Assembly: GCA_029204225.1 (NCBI GenBank)
Contig: MU832213.1
Coordinates: 17,786 to 81,785, forward strand
Direction of reading: 5' to 3'
Origin: Diphasiastrum complanatum
Taxonomy: Eukaryota; Streptophyta; Lycopodiopsida; Lycopodiales; Lycopodiaceae
DNA: 64,000 bases
Shown one piece after another: positions 11,341 through 24,400 of this stretch; the stretch's first letter is position 1, and every line of letters starts with the position of its first letter. The position numbers were made by a program, and so were the translations under genes. The notes under the pieces were generated by a model. The model was not told where the DNA came from. It searched no databases and was given only the letters and a program-made list of their open reading frames with translations.

Positions 11341-11691
11341 CCAATACTAGTCAATTTTTCCAAATCCTTGTCACGACATCGTGTGCTCATTTTTAACAAT
11401 AATCTTAAGTCTCTTTGGTTAGTTTATGTTTTATATGAGTTTCTATTTTATGTGGCATTTATGACTAGTCTATGTTCAATCTCAAACTTTTGAGCATAAT
11501 GGAATATATAAGTCATACATGCCTAATACTACTCAATTCTTCCAAATCCTTGTCGCAACGTCGTGTGCTCATTTCTAGCAATAATCTTGAATCTCTTTGG
11601 TTAATTTATGTTTTTTATGAGTTTGTATTTTATGTGGCATTAATGACTAGTCTATGTTTAATTTCAAAGTTTGAGCATAAGGGAATATATT
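11341..11691. repeat. Tandem duplication, ~175-bp unit
   Basis: 11341-11510 and 11522-11691 are diverged direct copies. Both contain CCAAATCCTTGTC, CGTGTGCTCATTT, GTCTCTTTGGTTA-type and GACTAGTCTATGTT blocks in the same order. No coding content is recognised. Confidence 0.8.
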
Positions 11692-12224
11692 GCACAAAAA
11701 TTACATGACTTTGAAAATTTAGCATTTCACTTGCAGACAATGTTTTTATAGATACCTTGCTTGCAAGACATGGCCGAAATAGAATATTGCTCGCTCAACA
11801 CTATATGTGAGTATTGTGATTTATTTTGGATTGTTGAATGAATTTGGCTAGCATTTATTTTGGATTGTTGAATGAATTTGGCATTGATCTTCCACTAGGT
11901 AAAACAATTGTAAAGTTATGGGAAGGCCATAATTGAACAACTAAACTCAATGGGAGGAGAAGCACAAAATACTTTCTAAAGCATAAAGGATCTACCTTTT
12001 TTTTGGCCTACATCTTTTGACTTTCTATTGGCTAACATTCTTTGCATCATCGTTAGGAAATTTTGAGGGGCCATAATATGCTTTGATGAGTCGCCATCAT
12101 TTTACAGCTACTGAACTTGGTGGGAGTGTCACTATAAAATTCTTCTCAAAGACTTTGGACAAATATTGTGCTTCAACTCGTTTTTTTTTATCTTTCTCCA
12201 TTTTATTTACAAATTTTTGATAGG

Positions 12225-13425
12225 CCATAATTGCTTTTGAAGTTTTTTATGAGCTTCAAGATTCATAATCTGCAAGCATGTTGCTTTCATATCATAATTA
12301 TGTTGGCATTTGTTTTACAGTCTCATGTACAAATTTTTGAAACAAAATCCATAGAATTTGATGAACGTCAAGTGAATTCAAGTGTCGAGAGCAATTATAT
12401 AGTCATTCATTTCTTAAATGGTGGTTTGGGATCTGGGTATTAGAATATCATTTTATATTAATATTTGGTGTGTATGAAAAAATGGCACAACCCAACCAAA
12501 CCAATTATAAAACTAGAGAAAAACTTGGTGGATAACCCAGCCAAAACTTTCCAATACTTGCTCAACTCCCCTAGTATTAATAGTTGGATGCATAGTCAAA
12601 ACCTTGTAATTGCCATGTTAGGAACACCCAACCGTAATCATCAACATATATTTTCCAAACACTTAAGGAATGGGAGAGTTTGCATATTTAATGCACCTTG
12701 TGAAGAAAAATCAAAATGGTGTGCCAATCATACACTTTAATGCGCATTGTGGAAAAAAATAAAGAATGTGCCAAATCCTACAAATCAATGCACTTTAAAA
12801 CCATAATTGATTTCGAAGTTTGATATGAACTTCAAGATTCATAATGTGCAATCGTGTTGCTTTCATATGTCATAATGATATTGGCATTTCCTTTACGATC
12901 TAATGTAAAAGTTTTTGAAACAAAATTCACAGAATTTGATGAGCGTCAAGTAAATTCAAGTGTTGGGGCAAATGTCGTGTCATTCAGTTCGTAAGTGGTG
13001 GCTTGGGATCTAGGTTTTAGAATATCATTTTATATTAATGTTTGGTGAGTATGAAAAATTGGCACAACCCAGCAACACCCCAAGTATAAGACGGTGTATA
13101 ATCCAATTAAAACTCTTCAATACTCATTCATTGTCCCAAAATTAATAATTGGATGCATAATCAAAACCTTACAATTGCCATGTTAGTAACACCCATAATT
13201 CTAGATTATGTACCACAAAAATTTGTATGTGCCCTTCTCCTACTTGTATTACCAATAGCTAGTACTAGCCGGGCAATAGTAAATAATTGTTTGTTTAAAC
13301 TCTTACGAATGCGAGCCTTTACACAATTTAATGCACCTTGTGGAGAAAATCAAAATGATTTGATATCCTACAGTTCATTTAATGCACAAAGGTGCAAAAA
13401 AATCAAAATAATGTGTAGATCCTAC
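12225..13425. repeat. Tandem duplication, ~575-bp unit
   Basis: 12225-12800 and 12801-13425 are diverged direct copies. They share CTTCAAGATTCATAAT, TTTTTGAAACAAAAT, GAATTTGATGA and AATGCACCTTGTG blocks at matching spacing. Frames inside (12231-12443, 12465-12740, 13153-13446) are not conserved between copies and are not considered genes. Confidence 0.82.
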
Positions 13426-13454
13426 AAAGTTAATGTCCTCTTGTAGAGGAAACC

Positions 13455-13615
13455 AAAAAGATTTCCCAATCCTTTAGTTAAAAGATAAAAAGTACCAAGA
13501 GACCAACAATAAAAAAAAGTTCCAATCTTTCCGTTAAAAGATAAAAAGTACCAAGAGATCTAGAATCGAAACAATGTTCAATCCTTTAGTTAAAAGATAA
13601 AAAGTACTTTTAGAC
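13455..13615. repeat. Three short direct repeats (~50-60-bp spacing)
   Basis: The motif TTAAAAGATAAAAAGTAC occurs three times, each preceded by a form of AATCTTTCCG/AATCCTTTAG. A small tandem array with no other function visible. Confidence 0.8.
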
Positions 13616-13659
13616 CATTCTAGACCTCCTATGTACTTAATCTCATTTTTACTTTTTTA

Positions 13660-14165
13660 ATGAAGAAAAGGGAGGCGCCTCACAGAATGGAATCTGTGCG
13701 CTCCTTTTTTTTTTGAAATTTTTTTTACATGCACCTTTCAGATGCTTGAAGGTGCATGAAAAAAAAAAATTTAACTTTTTTTTACACTCACCTTCTGTGA
13801 GGAAGGTGTGAGGAGAGTGTAAAAAAAAGTTACAAGAAAAATAAATAAATTATGACACGGAAGGTCACCTCCTCGAGGCATTTCGCCCGAGGAAGGGCTT
13901 CTGTTCTCGGGCTACTGCCATGGTGATGATGGGGAAGCCTAAAAGAGTACTTTTCTCTTTTAAAATTTCTTAAGGGTTTTTTTTTTGGGGAGGGGGGAGG
14001 AGGTTGACTCACGAGGGTATTTCGCCCGAGGAAGGGCTTATGCCCTCGGGCTACGCCCTTCCTCGGTGGAATGCCCACGGAGGTCAACCTTTTCTCCAAA
14101 AAAAAACCCTCAAAGAATTTCAAAAGAAAAAAGTAATCTTATGTTGTCTCATCATCACCATGGAT
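13660..14165. repeat. Foldback/inverted-repeat element
   Basis: The arm at about 13918-14006 (CATGGTGATGATGGGG through GGGTTTTTTT to GAGGTTGAC) is the imperfect reverse complement of 14091-14162 (GGTCAACCT through CCCTCAAAG to CATCATCACCATGG). The loop is itself palindromic: CGAGGAAGGGC pairs with GCCCTTCCTCG around 14025-14070. The left part holds further small hairpins (GCACCTTTCAG...CTTGAAGGTGC near 13731-13758). This is typical of foldback or MITE-like elements; no transposase is encoded. Confidence 0.75.
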
Positions 14166-14229
14166 ATAATCCATACCATATATTCCAAAGCATAACATAT
14201 ATTCCAAAGGGAGGTGCCAAGTGTTCCAA

Positions 14230-14360
14230 GCAATAAGAACTAGGTAGCGGGCGTGAGCAGGCCCGCTACCCTGTGTAAAAGCATCCTCGGGGTGGGGTGC
14301 GTTGAAGGCTACTTTTACCTGGTAGCAGGCCTGCTCACGGCTTGCTACCGAGCGTAATTG
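14230..14360. repeat. Short inverted repeat, MITE-like hairpin
   Basis: GGTAGCGGGCGTGAGCAGGC (14242 on) pairs as reverse complement with GCCTGCTCACGGCTTGCTACC (ending about 14350), with matching TTTTAC inner flanks. It lies about 1.1 kb upstream of the adaptin start codon. It is GC-rich against an AT-rich background. Confidence 0.7.
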
Positions 14361-14639
14361 GCCCTTCAAACCTGCGCTATGGCTCTGAACACGTTTGTTC
14401 AGATTTTATGAAAATGGGACATCTGTCCTGTATCACTCCTAATGCCAATTAGGAACAAGAATGAGGGTGGTCCAAGGAAGAAGAAGGAGGCGAACAAAAA
14501 CCTTAATAATGCTAGAGTGTACCAGTTGGATATTGACGTTGCTCTTTTAAGACCCGTACAATTGCAGAAGAAAGCTCTTCTTCTTTAAATCGCTGGTGAA
14601 GGGAGACCCTGCACTGCACATGTCAGTGCCCTCCCATTC

Positions 14640-14641
14640 CT

Positions 14642-14673
<32 letters not shown>

Positions 14674-14870
14674 CTTTTTTTTCAAATTTTTTTCCCTTTA
14701 TTTTATGAGACTGCTCTTCCCCTCTCCTTCTCTCTCTTCCGTCTTTTTCTCTCTCTTTTATGAGTTCTCGTCTTCCTTCTCTGTTGACTCTCTATCCCTT
14801 CTCTTTAATTTTTCTTCTCTAATCTCTCGCTCTCTCGCTCTCTCGCTCTCGCTCTCGCTCGCTTGCCTTC
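14640..14870 (+). promoter_or_regulatory. CT-rich tract, presumed promoter/5' leader of the adaptin gene
   Basis: About 230 bp dominated by CTCT and TTTCTTC runs, then a GC-richer region with frames in several phases. CT-rich tracts near the transcription start and in 5' leaders are common in plant genes. The position, 0.55-0.8 kb upstream of the start ATG, fits. The adaptin 5' UTR may contain an intron (possible acceptor TATATAG at about 15396), but I cannot place the transcription start. The frames here (14705-15031 and 14819-15082) are low-complexity artefacts. Confidence 0.4.
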
Positions 14871-15425
14871 TGTTGTTCGTTTGCTTTTACGACGTCGATC
14901 CTCTGGCGCTGTGGCATTCTCGTTTTTCTGCTCTGGATCCATCCCTCCACACCCTTGGTATCAAGGGAAAATCCGAGATCTGCGCTTGTTTCTTGCCCGC
15001 CCTTTTCCACCTGTCCAATTGTTGTTGTTGAGGCGGCATCATTGACATTGCCATTCAATACCTGCTGCGCTTTGTTGTCCACCTACAAGGTGCCTGTAGG
15101 ATTGTTCTCAGGAGGGCGGCATCATAGACATTGTGATTAGCTAACTTGTGGAATATTATTGGCGCATAGGATTCCTTACGCTCCATGAGTGCTCTCGCAT
15201 TGCTCTTTCCGTCAAAGTGCAAAGTTGGGGAAATAAACAGGAACGGAACGATGTGCGTTTGAAGTTTCAGGCTGATGACGACATCCATCTTGTAGCTAGA
15301 AGCGCCTGGATGTCATTTGAAATGTAGATCATACGATCCTCACAAGGAACGCTTTGCGTATTACCTGGAATAAGGTTTTTTGAAGTCATTATATAGGATC
15401 ATAGGTGGCCCCCTTTGGATTTTCA

Positions 15426-18400
15426 ATGGCGCTCTCGGGGATGAGAGGGCTCTCAGTTTTCATCAGCGACGTCAGAAATTGTCAAAACAAGGAACAGGAG
15501 AGGTTACGGGTTGACAAAGAGCTTGCCAATATCCGAACAAAGTTTAAACACGAGAAGGCAAGTATCCAGTTATGTCATCATCCTTATGAAGAACTAGCTA
15601 ATTTTTCAAACCACCCTCGACTGAAGAAAATTCCTTGGGAAATCTTTGTTGCGTTGCCTTTTTAAGAACTTACCGGAATGCAAAATTGGATAGTTAATCA
15701 AGACCGGTTAATCGGATGAAGTTTGACAGCCAATTTTGAATAGTTTTTAAATCTGTAAAAGATTGATTCGTGTGGCCATCATGGAGATTAAGTTGGTAGG
15801 TTCCTTCTTTTTGCAGTTCATGAATTGGTCTTGATACTCGTGGTGTTTCAATTGTGATTGGGAGTAAAAAAAACGGTCACAGATGTGATTTTGGCTGGTG
15901 AAGAAATGACTACGAAATAAGATTGACAAACAAATCACTTGAAATGATCAAGAAAGTAAACTATAGCTTTCTTTTGACTGCAGAAGAAATTATTCAATGC
16001 TACTTGTTGAACCATTTATTATTGTCCGATTTCCTGCTTGTTTTTTTCTTTTGACGCAGGATAAAGTATTTGATGCTAGTTGTTGATCTATTTATCGTTA
16101 TCTGGTTTCCTTCTTGTTTTTTTTGCGTGTGTGATGGTCCAAATTGAACTTTTAACCTCAAGGAAAGGAAAAGAGGCCTTCGTTGTACTTGCTGCATTAT
16201 GCTTTCTCACATAAGATTTCTGTGTCTGATCAGGGCTTGACACCGTACGAGAAGAAGAAGTATGTCTGGAAGATGCTCTACATCTACATGCTTGGATATG
16301 ATGTAGATTTTGGACACATGGAGACAGTTGCTTTAATTTCCGCTCCCAAGTATGCAGAGAAACAGGTGTGCAATAGTGAATCTTGCATTTTTGCCTTATG
16401 ATATATCATGTCTGTATTTTGAATGTTGCTCTTGAACCCAAGAAGTTTCAAATGGTGAGTGTTATGCATGTTGATTGTTTAGTGGTAGATGGCGTGTTGA
16501 TTCTCAAGGTGATTGTGACTTCACTACTCTTGATGGTTGGAGCCATTTGTATGGTGAATGGAAGTTGCATTTAGATCCGTTTGCTATCTACATGCACCTT
16601 TATTGATTGTGTTAATAGTTAGCAAGCATGTTACATTTGATGAAAAAGTGTATCAGACTTGACACCTCATATCAAAAGTGGTTAGGTGGCATGTTGTTAC
16701 AAACTCGTGGAAAAAGGACCTCATATGGGCAATTCTCCATAGTAGTTGCTTAGCTTTTATAGTGGAAGACCAAATTAAAGGAGCGGGGACTTGCTCACTA
16801 CTCAATTGTGAATATCATTGTGACTTGTTGTATCCTAACTCTTGACGATTTTTAGGAGTTGGATGAAGCATAATTGGAAAAGGGCATGCATTGGTCCGCT
16901 ATGCATTGCTAAAGCACCTTTAACAAAAAGTAATATTTGCACATTGATCTCATTTCTCTCAGAGGCATCTTGGGGAAAACCATTCTTTGCACTCTTTGCG
17001 AGCTCAAAACTAAACACCTCAACACATTGTAACATAAAGGTGTCCCTCAACTTACACCAAGTCTAGAGCTTTGTCGAATAATCATCTGCTTGATAAGCTA
17101 TCCTTATTAGGTCAAAAGGTTCAGGTGAATTCTTATATGATGGTATCCGGGTCTAATATCAGTTTTCGTGAAGTATTTAGCTCCACCTAAACGATCAACC
17201 AAATCATCCATCCTAGGTAATGGATATTTGTTTTTAATAGACTATAATCCAATACATCTAGAAGCCTCGATCTTTTTTGCTTTCAGAAGAACGGGAGCAC
17301 CCCATGGTGATTTACAGGTCTTATATCCCACCTTAAGATAATTTTGAATCTAATTAGTAAATCGATACAGTTGTCTAGAGATAAGATGACTACTTGTTAG
17401 AATTAGCTGAATTATGTGATTTATTGACTTAGAAGGCTGTAAACCATGATGTAAGTCAACTAGAAAAACATCTTGAAATCCATTTATGATCTTATCCTTT
17501 TCAGTTTGCTTCTGATCTAAACCCACTAAGTTAAGAATCAAAAAAATTCACAACTTTCAAAAAATTCAAAATGGGCATTGCAAACAAAGAATAAGCTTCA
17601 TACTGTGAATCATTAAAAATTTCCATTACATTAGTCATTGAAACCATCTCAGATGGATGTGAATATATTTTTCCCAATGTAACTACTTTATCCCCCTCCT
17701 TAATTAGAAAGCGCATGCTTCTTGAGATCTAGCTCATGAGATTTTTTAAACAACCCTTCATAGCCTAAAATTATATTCGTTTGTGCTAAATCGAAAACGT
17801 GAAAATCAACTAGTCTTTCATAATCTTGAATCGCTATTGGGAGCTTTCGTACTTTGACTTCCCAAGTCTTCAACTCTAGTCGTGAAGCTAGATATACCTT
17901 ATATCTATGATTACTTTCCAAGTTGAGTTTCTGCACAAGACTCTTAGTCATAAAATTATGAGTTGATCCATTGTCCACTGGAATGCTTAGTTCTTGATTT
18001 TTCGTTGTGCCCTTCAAACGAAATAAATCATTAGGCAAAAAAGAAGTACTACTGAAAGAACATACACACTCACAATCAATCAAGTCAATTTTTAGTTTCA
18101 AATTTGATCATTTGGCATCTTAATAACTTGAGTCACTGGATTCTCCCGTTCTGGGTAGAATCTCATCACTTGTCTAGGTTTATTGCAAATAAAACAAAGA
18201 TTTGCCTTTTTAACCTTCTTTTGGGACAATTGTTTGTTTTGCTTGGGTTTCGATGCCATTTTATCAAGCTTGTCAAAATATTTATTATGAGTAATTTCCC
18301 AAACTTTTTTCTTTCCCTTCTTAGGTCTGGATGTTGATCGATTTGTTTGAAATTGATTATTGGATACCACTATTGTGGAATCATAAGCTTTGCAAATCGA

Positions 18401-21400
18401 ACCACATCATCGAAAGTCTAAAGCACATTTCGTCTACATTTGGTTTGATAATCGCTTGGAAAACCTAGGATGAACTACTAGAGGGCTAGTTTAGAAATAA
18501 TGGAACTTTATTTCAAAAATCCATAAATTCTTGGAGTTCAGAGTCCAAACTCTTTATCTCCAATTTGCAATTAATGAATTTATGATAGTAATATGAATTG
18601 TCCGCCACGACAAACGATTCTCTAAACATTTCCATGAAACCCTTTCATGTAGGGGGTTTCGGCTATAGATCACGCCACCATGATGATGCTTTGCCATAGA
18701 AAAACGTAATTGCTTTGTTAATTTTCTTTTCTTCTAGAATTTTGTGAAGATTGAAATGACACTATTCATTTTGTTAGCCAGTCATCAACTACCTCAGGTT
18801 TCTTCTCTTTCTTCTCCCTCGAATTCGGTTCAGGTTGGAAATCCAAATTTGGCAAAGATATTGTCTTGACTTGTGTAAGCACAACTTCCATTCGCTACAC
18901 AAACTGTTTTGATTATTCATTTCCGTGAGGGCCGCACTTAGTTGCTTGCAAATCGATAGGTTGGTATCGGAGGTGTTCCCCACTCAGACTTGATGTTCTG
19001 TACGTCATTATTGATTACCTATTATAGGAAATTGCTTTTATTAGTTGATAGACTCAAAATTTCTCCAACTTAAGTGAAAATAAGTACAAAGGGAGGTGAG
19101 GTTAGCAAGAGGGCTTCCACGTCACCAGAGGTCGTATTGTTCACGCATGTGAGCGGTGAAGTCCCAAGAAAATAGTAGGAGGGTGCACTTTCTATGAAGG
19201 AATTTCTTCAAAACAGCTTCCAAGCTTTGCATGGCATCAACGAGACATTACAAGCACTCTAATTAGGTTTATTAGAGACCTATAGAAGTTTCAATTAGAT
19301 CTAGCAATGATATTATTCTCAAAGCACAATGCTAAGTTCAAACCAAAACAAAGACTACATAGAAATTTTGTGAAATTCATGTAATTACTACTTAGATGAA
19401 GAAACATGCATCACTAGTGCTTCTAGAACATGCTATTTCTCTACAGACACCTTCAATACACTTTGGCCAAAATATGAGCCTAGAATGAGAAATTTACATG
19501 TTTAAGCCAAATAATGTTAAATATGACATGTCCTTGCTTGGATCATTGCTTGAAAAACAATATTTTTAAGACAACATTACGACAAATACATAAGCTATGA
19601 TAACATTGTTACAACCCTATGGAAAAATATCTTGCCACCAATTGTACGTAGTGGTTGTTTAGGTTTTATTGCTAAAGGCAAATTTGAAGGAGCGAGGACT
19701 TGCTCAACACCCAACTTTAGTGGTTTACTACACAAATTGATTGTTAGAGTAACTTCAACAAAGAACAGTATCCATACATTGAATGTTCTTGCTGAATTTC
19801 GCTAGTCGTATGAGAGCCTTCAATGCTAATGTCTTGGTTGAACTCTTCTATAATAGTTTCGCAAAATGGTTGTATTTATATTGTGCCATGTTTGCTATCA
19901 ATAGCCATGAAACTTTGCAAACGCTAAGAATCTAGCCAAAAGCTCTCACCTCATATTTCTAAATTAACATGTAGCTTCACCCTCAAGTCTCTTGGGCTGG
20001 ATTAGCAAAAACTATTTGGGCCCTCCCGTTGACTCCCTAATTAGGCTTTGTAGTCCACGAACTTTGACCATTGTAGTTCAACGACCTCATGAATGGTCAT
20101 TTTGATTAACTCCAAAGGGGAGTTTAACACACTATAGAAAAGTGACAATTTTTTGATCAATCCCTATGCCTTTGAAGCGATTCTATATCTAAATTCCAAC
20201 TGTTAACATAACTGGAAGTCATGGGATGGGGATAAATTGTCATTGGACGTATAAGCAATTTTGTATCGAAATTTTAAGTTTATGTTAACATAACCAAAAG
20301 TCATGGGATGGGGATAAATTGGCATTGGAAGTATAACAAATTTTGATGAGCACTAGATAGAACTTAGAAAGATTGAGCTCTTTTACATCACAATTTTTTT
20401 TAGAATTCTACCTTTTGTTTTTGCTCTTTTAACTCATTTCACCATGCAAAATTATTTCTATTAACTTGCATTTGGTTGCTCGTTGTGATAATCAGGTTGG
20501 ATATATTGTGACATCATGTTTGCTGAACGAGAATCATGACTTTCTTCGACTAGTGATAAATACTGTTCGCAATGACATCATTGGGCGTAACGAGACATCC
20601 CAGTGTTTGGCGTTAACCATGGTGGGGATGTCTTCAATGTTCATACATGTCTTTGAGCTACCATAGAAAGTAACTTGGTTATTTCATTTCCAATTAATGA
20701 GAGGGAAAGTATATCAATTTCTTGTTCGACATTTCATTCTCGAGTAAAGATGCTCATCTTCTTGCTTAAATGTTGAATGTTGAAATCTAGACTTAAGTTA
20801 TTTGTGTTTGAAGTGCTAGATACTTACTAGTTTGTTATGTGTATAAATGCTTGAGAACAAATTCAGGCAAAATGCTACACATGTAAGATGCAGCAGTGCT
20901 TATAAATTCAAAATTTGTTCTCTTAAGACTTTCAAGGTGGACTTTGTGACGTCTTTGTTATTATATTTGGGGATCAGTTTAGCATTAACATTGGTGTATG
21001 CTTTCTTTGTTGGGGAGGATACATAATTTAGACAAGCTATTTCTTTGGTCTAGTGCCCCATTTTATTATATTATTTTAGTCATTTGTATTTGGACCTTTA
21101 TTTGGGCTATTTTGTTTGTTTTTGATAATTGAAACTAAACTTTTATCATTTATTGATAGCCATTTAGTATTGACGTTTGCATTATTTGTGCTATTATTGG
21201 ACCCTAATAAGGAAATCATAGATCTAACTATTCCAAATAGTATAAATAAGCCATAAGGATATGTTTGGATCATTAGGTTTTAGGCTTTTATATTTTTTGT
21301 ACTGTATCATTCCCTTTTTTGGATGCATTTACATCACTCTTCTTTCTACAAGAGGGTTCTTCTAATGCACTTTACAACTTGTCATTATGACGCCTAGAGG

Positions 21401-24400
21401 TGAGGAAAATCAAGTTCCCTTCTTTGAGGGTTTGTGTCACTTCATTCACTTCATCTCTCATGTTTTTGTGCACATTCTCTCAAATCTTGCCATGTCATTT
21501 TTTCCTTACCATACTCCGCCTTGCATCCTTGTCCAATTTTTCATTTGGATATCTATAAGTAAATTTTCATTGATCCATCTTTTAGGTTGTTACACACTTC
21601 GTATTTTCTAATTCAACATTTCTGTTGTCCTTGCTTTTGATCACCCTACATGTGGGTGTTAGTTCTACTTACATTTTACATATATGGCTACTTAGGAGCA
21701 TCATGCACAATGTTTGGCTTGTTGTGTTTTGGAATGTGTACGGAACACACATATTGGAATGTTCTAAATATTTTCTTTAGTGAACTTGTAGTGAAAAATA
21801 CATTTATTGAATTGTTTTGTGGAGGTACTGTTTTAGGGGGTATTTGGGAGCTGAAATGTAGTTTGCATGGGTTAAGGGTGCTTAAGTGTTTGTACTTAAA
21901 ACTTTAATATGTCTACAATACCAAGTCCTAGAAAATGTGTGAATTAGCAAACTGAGAAACTTATTACTTCCATTATCAAAGCTGACACATCTTACCTACT
22001 GTCAATTGAAATGAAATCATGAATTTAAAAGTGGCATCATGCATTACCAACTACTGTCACTGCTCATACAATCAACTCCATGTTGGATAGGAGCTCTATA
22101 GACAAATTAAAATATGGAATTCGATATCATACAATAAAGTATAAAAACTCTAATAACATGTCTATTTATCATTCGCCGCCTTCAAAGAAGCCGAGTCACT
22201 ATCTCTCAAAGAGGAAGCAAACACAGAGCCCTCAATCTTAACATTTGTAGATGAAATGTGAGGTTTCCCTCTTCCTTTCGTAGTGTATACTGGCCTACCT
22301 CAATCTCTATGTCTAATGTTAAGATTGCGTGTGAGAAAGCCTTTAACTGTGCTCTTGTCTCCAACACTTTGTCCCTATCAAAGTTGCATGAATCGCAGTT
22401 CGAACCTCGAGCTACGGTTTGAATCGTTCAGAGCCGGTCCAGTGCTTTGAGGAACATTGTGTCCATGCAAGTACAATACCATTATATTAATTATCGCATA
22501 GATGTCCACCCATCTACCATGTTGGAAAGTTTGTAAGTTGACCAAGCAAGAGGTACTGACGCCAGCTCTTTCTTGAGGTACTCCATCTCCCTCCTCAAGG
22601 ATTTAGTGCACAGAGCCTCCCTTGTGGGAGCTCTCACTATTTGGCTTTGTTTTTCCAAGGATCCTCTTATAGTGGAAGAGAAACAATGGATTTCAAAAGC
22701 TAGTTCTTTATCACTAGTTGATTGATATTTGTACAAAGATATAACATGGAATACCATAAAATGAGCACATCATGTGGAATTCTATGAGCTATGTTGTGCC
22801 ACTCATACATAGTTAGAAACTAATCATTTGTTGATCGAGATTACCACAGCTCATAAGCGACCCGATTGATTTTCTTTACAACCTGGTAAGGACCACTATG
22901 CCGAGGAGATAGCTTACGACATTTCCCAATTTAAAGTTCCTTTGAATCTTTAAGATACACCCAAATTCTGACCTCAAATTCTCTAGGTGAATGAAGATAC
23001 GAATGAAGCCACAAATGATCTAGAGCTAAGCTATGAAAGCATCACATAAGCAAGACTTAACTCTAGAAAGCAGGAAAGAGAGAGATTAAGGAGACTAAAG
23101 AGAGAGATCAATATCATCAGCTGAATAACAAATGACACAGATTCCCTACTTATAGCCTAAAGGAAGCTCTAAAAAGGAAGCTTCCAGTTGCAAGGGCCCA
23201 ACTGGGAGGGATAATAGTGCGCCCTCCAAGAAGCCCCCCACCCCTCTCCAGTAATATGTCCAAATGTCCAAATAATGAATAATAAGGCCAAAGGCCAACC
23301 ATAAAGTCTAAGTGTCAATAATGAATAAAAAAGGGCCCACGGCCTGCTTATGGACGTGGCGAATGTAATGACTCGAGTCCATAACTCTGCTCGACACAAA
23401 AAAAGGACCCAACTGCCGAAAAGAAACTGGATCAAATGCAAGCCCTGGTGCATCAACAACTAGAGCAACATCTGATGTAGAGGAATCAACAAGTGCGCAA
23501 GAGCACGATCCTGATCCGCAAGTGATGGCGTATGATAAAAGACATCAATAGGCTGCCATGTGGCCTCCTCAACAGGACGACCATCCCACTGGATCAAAAA
23601 CTGAATCTGTCGGCAGCGTCGACTATGGTGAAGGCGAACCTGGTGAATGGCAGCTGGTAAGTACTAAGAAAGGGAACAGCTCAGGATCAACATTGTGGTG
23701 ATGAAGGGAACCTCTCGGCCGCCTCATCAGAAACCAAGAACAACCAGGAATGCCAAGGAACCAGAAGAAGATCAAGCAACAACTAGGAATGCCAAGGTAT
23801 CCGTAATGCCCAAGCTAGTAGAGGATCAGCCCAAAAGATAGGGACATCATACCAAGGTATCCAAAAAGCCCGAGAAGGTAGAACTGCATCAGCAACGGGA
23901 AGCCATTAAGGAAATTGGAAAAGAGATAGACACTCATCGCAAATAGCCGCATCATACACGTAACCATCAACCATACGTGCAAGGTGCCCCAAGAAAAGAT
24001 AGCAGCATCAGAAGACCAACACCAAGGAAAGGAACATAAGCAGGATGATAGGCACGCTGTAACAGCATGGAAAAGCAAGCGATATGCCAGGAACATGGAG
24101 CATAAAGAGATCATCCTGCCAAGGGATAGCTAAAATGGAGAAATATGCACCAGCATGGTCAAAAGCCCAAGGTATCCATAAGGCCCATGAATGAGAAGTA
24201 GCAATGGCACATGGTACCCTGAAGGCCCATATCACAAGAAGAAGCATGCCAAAAGCTCCAGAAGGTCCAAGAAATCAATGCATCATCTAAAAAGACATGA
24301 TGCATGAAAACAGTAGCAACAAATCTAGAAATAGTAGAGGCCTTAACTAAAAAAATGTAGCCGAAAAACTCATCCAGAAAGACCTCATATGGACATACCA

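Noticed and set aside
14705-15140. Several overlapping frames near the CT-rich region (70-108 aa)
   Set aside because: Low-complexity Ser/Leu/Arg/Glu content from CT repeats, on both strands at once; better explained as promoter or 5' leader of the adaptin gene.
15405-15425. Alternative adaptin start 21 bp upstream
   Set aside because: The codon there is GTG, not ATG; the first in-frame ATG is at 15426 and the conserved MRGLSVF follows closely.
22385-22440. GTTCGAACCTC resembling a tRNA T-arm/B box
   Set aside because: No matching acceptor stem, D-arm or anticodon arm around it.
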